The notes under the pieces are model-generated. The model worked only from the letters and a program-made list of their open reading frames with translations. It made no database searches and was not told the DNA's origin. A stretch of 64,000 nt of DNA. Origin: Bradyrhizobium erythrophlei. Its GTDB lineage: Bacteria > Pseudomonadota > Alphaproteobacteria > Rhizobiales > Xanthobacteraceae. The stretch lies in contig FSRD01000001.1 in NCBI GenBank assembly GCA_900129675.1, forward strand, positions 3,151,501 to 3,215,500, read 5' to 3'. A program made the position numbers and the translations under genes. Numbering within the stretch: the stretch's first letter is position 1; each line of letters starts with the position of its first letter. Positions 60,737 through 64,000 of this stretch are shown here, one piece after another.

Positions 60737-62515
60737 TTGAGTAGCGAGCACGCAGAGCGGCGACTGGCAGCTATTCTGGCGGCGGATGTTGCGGGCTCTT
60801 GCCGCTTAATAGGGATCGACGAAGAAGGCACGCTGGCGCAACTGAAAGCTCTCAGAAGGACGCTTTTCGATCCCAAAATCACTGATCATCGCGGACGTGT
60901 CGTCAAGAATACCGGGGACGGCGCTCTCGTCGAGTTCGGCAGCGTCGTAGATGCCGTACGCTGCGCGGTCGAAATTCAGCGCGGCATGGCCGAACACAAT
61001 ATAGATGTACCGGAGGTCAGGCGGATTGAATTTCGCATCGGCATTCACGTCGGTGATATTATCATTGAAGACCGCGATATCTTTGGTGATGGGGTCAATA
61101 TTGCTGCCCGCCTTGAGGGGATCGCCGAACCGGGCGGGCTTTGCATGTCTGATGATGCCTATCGGCAGGTCCGTGGCAAGGTCGAGATTGCCTGTGATGA
61201 TATGGGAGAGCAGTCCCTCAAAAATATTGCTGATCCTATGCGGGCGTGGCGGGTTCGGCTGGCTGGTCAAATCCCTTCCGCAGTAAATTCAAGTTCGGCT
61301 GTGAGCCAGCCTCGGGCGCTCCCGCTCCCCGACAAACCTTCCATCGCCGTGCTGCCGTTCGAGAACATGAGCGGCGATCCCGATCAGGAATATTTTGCGG
61401 ATGGGATGGTTGAGGAGATCACGACGGCGCTTTCGAGGTTTAAATGGTTGTTCGTGATCGCCCGCAATTCGAGCTTCACCTTCAAGGGCCGAGCCGTCGA
61501 TATCAAGGAGGTCGGGCGCAGGCTTGGCGTGCGCTATGTCCTAGAAGGGTCTGTGCGCAAGGCGTCAGGGAAGGTTCGGATCACAGGACAGTTGATTGAT
61601 GCGGTGACAGGCACGCACATGTGGGCGGACAGGTTCGAACGTGACCTAACGGACATCTTCGCTCTCCAGGACGAGGTAACGGTCGCTGTTGTCTCAGCCA
61701 TTCAGCCAAAATTGCTTCAAAAAGAAATTGAAATGGCGACGCGGCGGCGATCAGAGAACCTCACCGCATACGATCTTTTTCTCCGAGCTATGCCGCAGGT
61801 TTACTTGACGACCCGCGAAGGGTTGGCCGAGGCCATGAGGCTGGCTCATCGCGCTTTGGAACTGGACCCTCGGTTCGGCCTAGTCACGGCTCTGGCGGGT
61901 CTCTGTCATATGAATAACGTCCTTTGGGGCTATTCCACCAATCCTCAGTTCGACCGCAAGGAAGCAATTCGGCTGCTTCGCTTGGCCTTGAGCGACGACG
62001 ATGATGATCCAGAAAAGTTGGCATGGGTTTCCCTAATCTCGGCGTACATGGTCGGCGATAGTGAGAGTGCGATCGAAATGGCTGACCGGGCGGTCGCGCT
62101 CAACCCGAATTCATATGCCGCATGGTACTGCAGAGGCTGGGTCTATAGAGTTGCGGGGCTGCCGGGGGAAGCGGTGCGGAGCTTTGAACGCGCCATGCGC
62201 GTAAGCCCGGTCGACCCGCAGCTACACCAATCGTTTGCTGGGAGGGGGTTGGCCTTTATCGAGCTCGGTCGCTTTGACGAAGCCATCATCGCAGGGAAGA
62301 AAGCCCAGCGTCAGAACCCCTCCTTTCCGGTAGCTTACCGCTGTCTCGCGGCCGCTTTCGCCCATCTCGGACGTGACGCCGAGGCGCACGAAGCGGCGGC
62401 GCGTATGCTTGAGATCGATCCCGCCTTTACAATATCGTCCTGGATCGCTCGGGGCGGGCAAACAAGCGCGAAGCTGCTTATTGAGGGGCTTCGGAAAGCT
62501 GGGTTGCCCGAGTGA
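60737..62515 (+). CDS. Class III adenylate/guanylate cyclase with TPR region
   Basis: A 592-residue protein starting with TTG at 60737. Residues about 8-175 form the class III cyclase domain: metal aspartates Asp17 (LAADVAGSCRL) and Asp61 (KNTGDGALVEF), and the transition-state residues in IFGDGVNIAARLEGIAEPGG. The middle part (residues about 200-330: PSIAVLPFENMSGDPDQEYF, GVRYVLEGSVRK) is the TolB-N-like segment usual for these proteins. The rest is TPR repeats to residue about 570. It makes cAMP (or possibly cGMP) in response to an unknown partner. Bradyrhizobium genomes carry many such paralogues. Confidence 0.9.
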   Translation: MSSEHAERRLAAILAADVAGSCRLIGIDEEGTLAQLKALRRTLFDPKITDHRGRVVKNTGDGALVEFGSVVDAVRCAVEIQRGMAEHNIDVPEVRRIEFRIGIHVGDIIIEDRDIFGDGVNIAARLEGIAEPGGLCMSDDAYRQVRGKVEIACDDMGEQSLKNIADPMRAWRVRLAGQIPSAVNSSSAVSQPRALPLPDKPSIAVLPFENMSGDPDQEYFADGMVEEITTALSRFKWLFVIARNSSFTFKGRAVDIKEVGRRLGVRYVLEGSVRKASGKVRITGQLIDAVTGTHMWADRFERDLTDIFALQDEVTVAVVSAIQPKLLQKEIEMATRRRSENLTAYDLFLRAMPQVYLTTREGLAEAMRLAHRALELDPRFGLVTALAGLCHMNNVLWGYSTNPQFDRKEAIRLLRLALSDDDDDPEKLAWVSLISAYMVGDSESAIEMADRAVALNPNSYAAWYCRGWVYRVAGLPGEAVRSFERAMRVSPVDPQLHQSFAGRGLAFIELGRFDEAIIAGKKAQRQNPSFPVAYRCLAAAFAHLGRDAEAHEAAARMLEIDPAFTISSWIARGGQTSAKLLIEGLRKAGLPE

Positions 62516-62934
62516 GCCCGCGCAGGCTTGTGCCAACGAGGTGATCGAATGATGCGGCTACTTCCGGAATTGGCCCATCGCGTCATTTCGCGGCGCTGCG
62601 GAATTTGGCGGCTATCGGGGCATAGCGGACTCTCGCGGGCCCTCCGCCCGGCGGATTTATGGGTTCACGGCCTGGAGTCCGATAGGCCGGCAGCGCCTTC
62701 CTGCATGTAAGAACTGCACGACCGCTACCTTCGAGCGAAGAAAATCAATGCGAGATCGAGGGAAGGCGCACAAAACTGTAGTTTTTGGTAGCGGGGAGGG
62801 CGATCCTGCGCGCAAAGGCTGACCTGCGACTATCGCTGAACAGGTCGCCACTGTGCCCGACGGGCAAATCAGCAGCCGTGCCGTTCATCTTCGTGTCCAG
62901 CCTCCTTCGAAAAAATATTCCGCTTTGCGCATGA
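62516..62934. other. Intergenic region after the cyclase
   Basis: No gene is supported. Short frames on both strands overlap one another and show no known motif. The stretch leads into the dispersed structured repeat that begins near 62935. Confidence 0.35.
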
Positions 62935-63440
62935 CCCAAATCAGTGGCTATCTCGGCGCGTCCCGTTCCGACAAGAGGGGCGGATCGCGCGTCGTCACGA
63001 ACGCGGAGCGGGATGCGGTGGACGCGAGAGCGTCAGGCGCGCAAGATGATCGCAGGGCGAGGCAACTCGTGAGCGGTAACAGTGCGCAAGACGAACGGCG
63101 CTGTTAGCGTACGGCAAAACCGTGTGGTCCCGACACCCGTTGCTGGTGTCAAGCTGTCGGTGGCGACGTCGATCCAACCGGATCGATCAGCCATAGAGCC
63201 GACAACGACGGTGACAAGACGAATTCGTCGCCGGGGAGAGCACGGCATAAGCCGTAAAGCCATTGCGCAGGGAATGCCGGATTGCTCCGACTGTACCTGT
63301 ATGCTCGTGTGCGTCTTCGATGCACATCCTTGCACACGAGACCGCGGGTGCAGCAAGCACCCGGCATTCCCTGCTCCCTCGTTTTCGAGGGAGACACCTT
63401 TCAAAACCCGGGCGCTTCGCGCAGCGGGACAGGCGCACCT
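62935..63440. repeat. Dispersed structured intergenic repeat (Bradyrhizobium type)
   Basis: The sequence from about ATCAGTGGCTATCTCGGCGC to the GCGCTTCGCGCAGCGGGA region resembles, from memory, an intergenic element found in many copies in Bradyrhizobium and relatives, with recognisable parts GGGATGCGGTGGACGCGAG, GAGCACGGCATAAGCCGTAA and CATTGCGCAGGGAATGCCGG. Several overlapping frames on both strands are annotated as hypothetical proteins in such copies but are not credible genes. Copy number in this genome cannot be judged from one window. Boundaries are approximate. Confidence 0.55.
63242..63373. other. Predicted multi-stem RNA-like fold inside the repeat
   Basis: An outer stem pairs CAGGGAATGCCGG (63268-63280) with CCGGCATTCCCTG (63361-63373). 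Inside it lie CTCGTGTGC/GCACACGAG (63304-63312 and 63332-63340) and CGGGTGC-AGCAA-GCACCCG (63345-63363, which competes for three outer bases). A preceding hairpin ACGGC-ATAA-GCCGT is at 63242-63255. Together they resemble a three-way junction. Function unknown. Confidence 0.5.
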
Positions 63441-63478
63441 ATGTGTTTTCGGCTGTTCTGGAACTGGACTGCAATGGG

Positions 63479-64000
63479 TTACGCCTTCACCGACGGCCGT
63501 TCCGCCACGCGGGCCATCCACGCCACGATATTCGTGTTAGCCGTGTCCAGCGGCTGCCCGACCTGGCCACCGAAGTCGAGCCAGCAATAGAGCAGGATAT
63601 CGGCCAGTGTAAAACGCTTGCCGCACAGGTACTCCCTGCCGTCCGCCATCTGGCCGTTGAGCCATTGCAGGCGGTTGGCCGCGATCATCTTGAGGCCGGG
63701 AGAGGCCTCCGGCGCGCAGGGGATCCGGTTCTGGAAGAACTTCAGCGCCTCGCCGAAGCGGTAGCCGTTGGCGAGCGGTTCGCAGATGTTGAGGTCGACC
63801 CGGCGCGTCCACATCCGGCACTCGGCGCGCTGCTCCGGCGTCTCGCCGATCATCGCCGGCTTCGGATTCTTCTCTTCGAGATATTCGCAGATCGCGGTGA
63901 TCTCCGAGAGATAATGGCCGTCGTCGAGTTCGAGCGTCGGCATCTGGCCGTGCGGATTTCGCTTCAGATGATCGGCCTCGCGATTCTCGCCCTTGCGCAG
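63479..64000 (-). CDS. Glutathione S-transferase (N-terminus beyond window)
   Basis: The visible 173 codons run from the window edge to a TAA at 63479. The thioredoxin-like half contributes NPHGQMPTLELDDGHYLSEITAICEYLEE, with the glutathione-binding PTLELDDG and SEITAI segments. The helical half has GKRFTLADILLYCWLDF, with the conserved N-capping aspartate, and ends in ARVAERPSVKA. The extreme N-terminus with the catalytic Ser/Tyr/Cys is missing. An internal ATG at 63943 is not the real start, because the frame and homology continue upstream. Confidence 0.9.
   Translation of the reverse strand: MRKGENREADHLKRNPHGQMPTLELDDGHYLSEITAICEYLEEKNPKPAMIGETPEQRAECRMWTRRVDLNICEPLANGYRFGEALKFFQNRIPCAPEASPGLKMIAANRLQWLNGQMADGREYLCGKRFTLADILLYCWLDFGGQVGQPLDTANTNIVAWMARVAERPSVKA

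Noticed and set aside
63033..63521. 162-codon minus-strand ORF and overlapping plus-strand frames near 63 kb
   Set aside because: They lie in a structured dispersed repeat; frames are open on both strands and no protein family is evident.
1..64000. CRISPR arrays, rRNA and tRNA genes
   Set aside because: No regularly spaced repeats and no recognisable rRNA or tRNA sequence were seen; a dedicated tRNA scan was not possible.

Overview
The window reads as a piece of a Bradyrhizobium-like (Nitrobacteraceae, Alphaproteobacteria) chromosome. This rests on the high GC content, the giant NAD-glutamate dehydrogenase, the short MPPGPA-type small protein, the cyclase-TPR protein and the dispersed structured repeat near 63 kb. 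No rRNA, tRNA or CRISPR array was seen. All calls come from reading the sequence; no database search was run.

Layout. (1) 1-4.2 kb: most of a minus-strand NAD-specific glutamate dehydrogenase, cut by the window edge. (2) 4.9-21.4 kb: an oxalate/glyoxylate island. A minus-strand operon (gcl, hyi, glxR, glycerate 2-kinase, pyk) turns glyoxylate into pyruvate through the glycerate pathway. An IclR regulator follows, diverging from oxalyl-CoA decarboxylase (oxc) and formyl-CoA transferase (frc). Then come an oxalate/formate antiporter, a sucCD pair, a PanE-family reductase and a FAH-family hydrolase. The PanE-family protein is a candidate oxalyl-CoA reductase; if so, it joins oxalate uptake and activation to the glycerate operon. 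Three copies of a 17-bp inverted repeat (TGGYAT-N5-ATRCCA) sit before the oxalate genes and look like a shared operator. (3) 21.4-28.8 kb: a ModE/PBP-type regulator diverging from an aldehyde dehydrogenase, a 72-nt relic of a group II intron (domains V and VI only), a UPF0182 membrane protein and a spermidine-synthase-like protein.

(4) 29.0-37.5 kb: a seven-gene operon behind an XRE regulator, encoding a HyfB-C-E-F-G-I-like membrane complex. The large subunit lacks the Ni-Fe cysteine motifs, so this is an energy-converting-hydrogenase-related (Ehr-type) complex and not a hydrogenase. A second, paralogous XRE gene lies at the far end, and both promoters carry CATC/GATG inverted repeats. (5) 38.7-50.1 kb: phosphoglucomutase, a secreted M1 aminopeptidase, a secreted GH75-like protein, a membrane-anchored alpha/beta hydrolase, a DapA-family aldolase and an orphan xanthine-dehydrogenase-type molybdenum subunit. 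(6) 50.2-51.8 kb: a subtilisin-like protease followed by a stand-alone small protein resembling its N-terminal pro-region. (7) 51.8-57.3 kb: an acyl-CoA dehydrogenase pair with an enoyl-CoA hydratase, divergent from a lemA-TPM-TPM operon.

(8) 57.7-63.5 kb: a scarred accessory stretch with an AraC regulator, a histidine kinase split by a frameshift, an internally deleted integrase remnant, a cyclase-TPR protein and a structured dispersed repeat. A glutathione S-transferase runs off the right edge.
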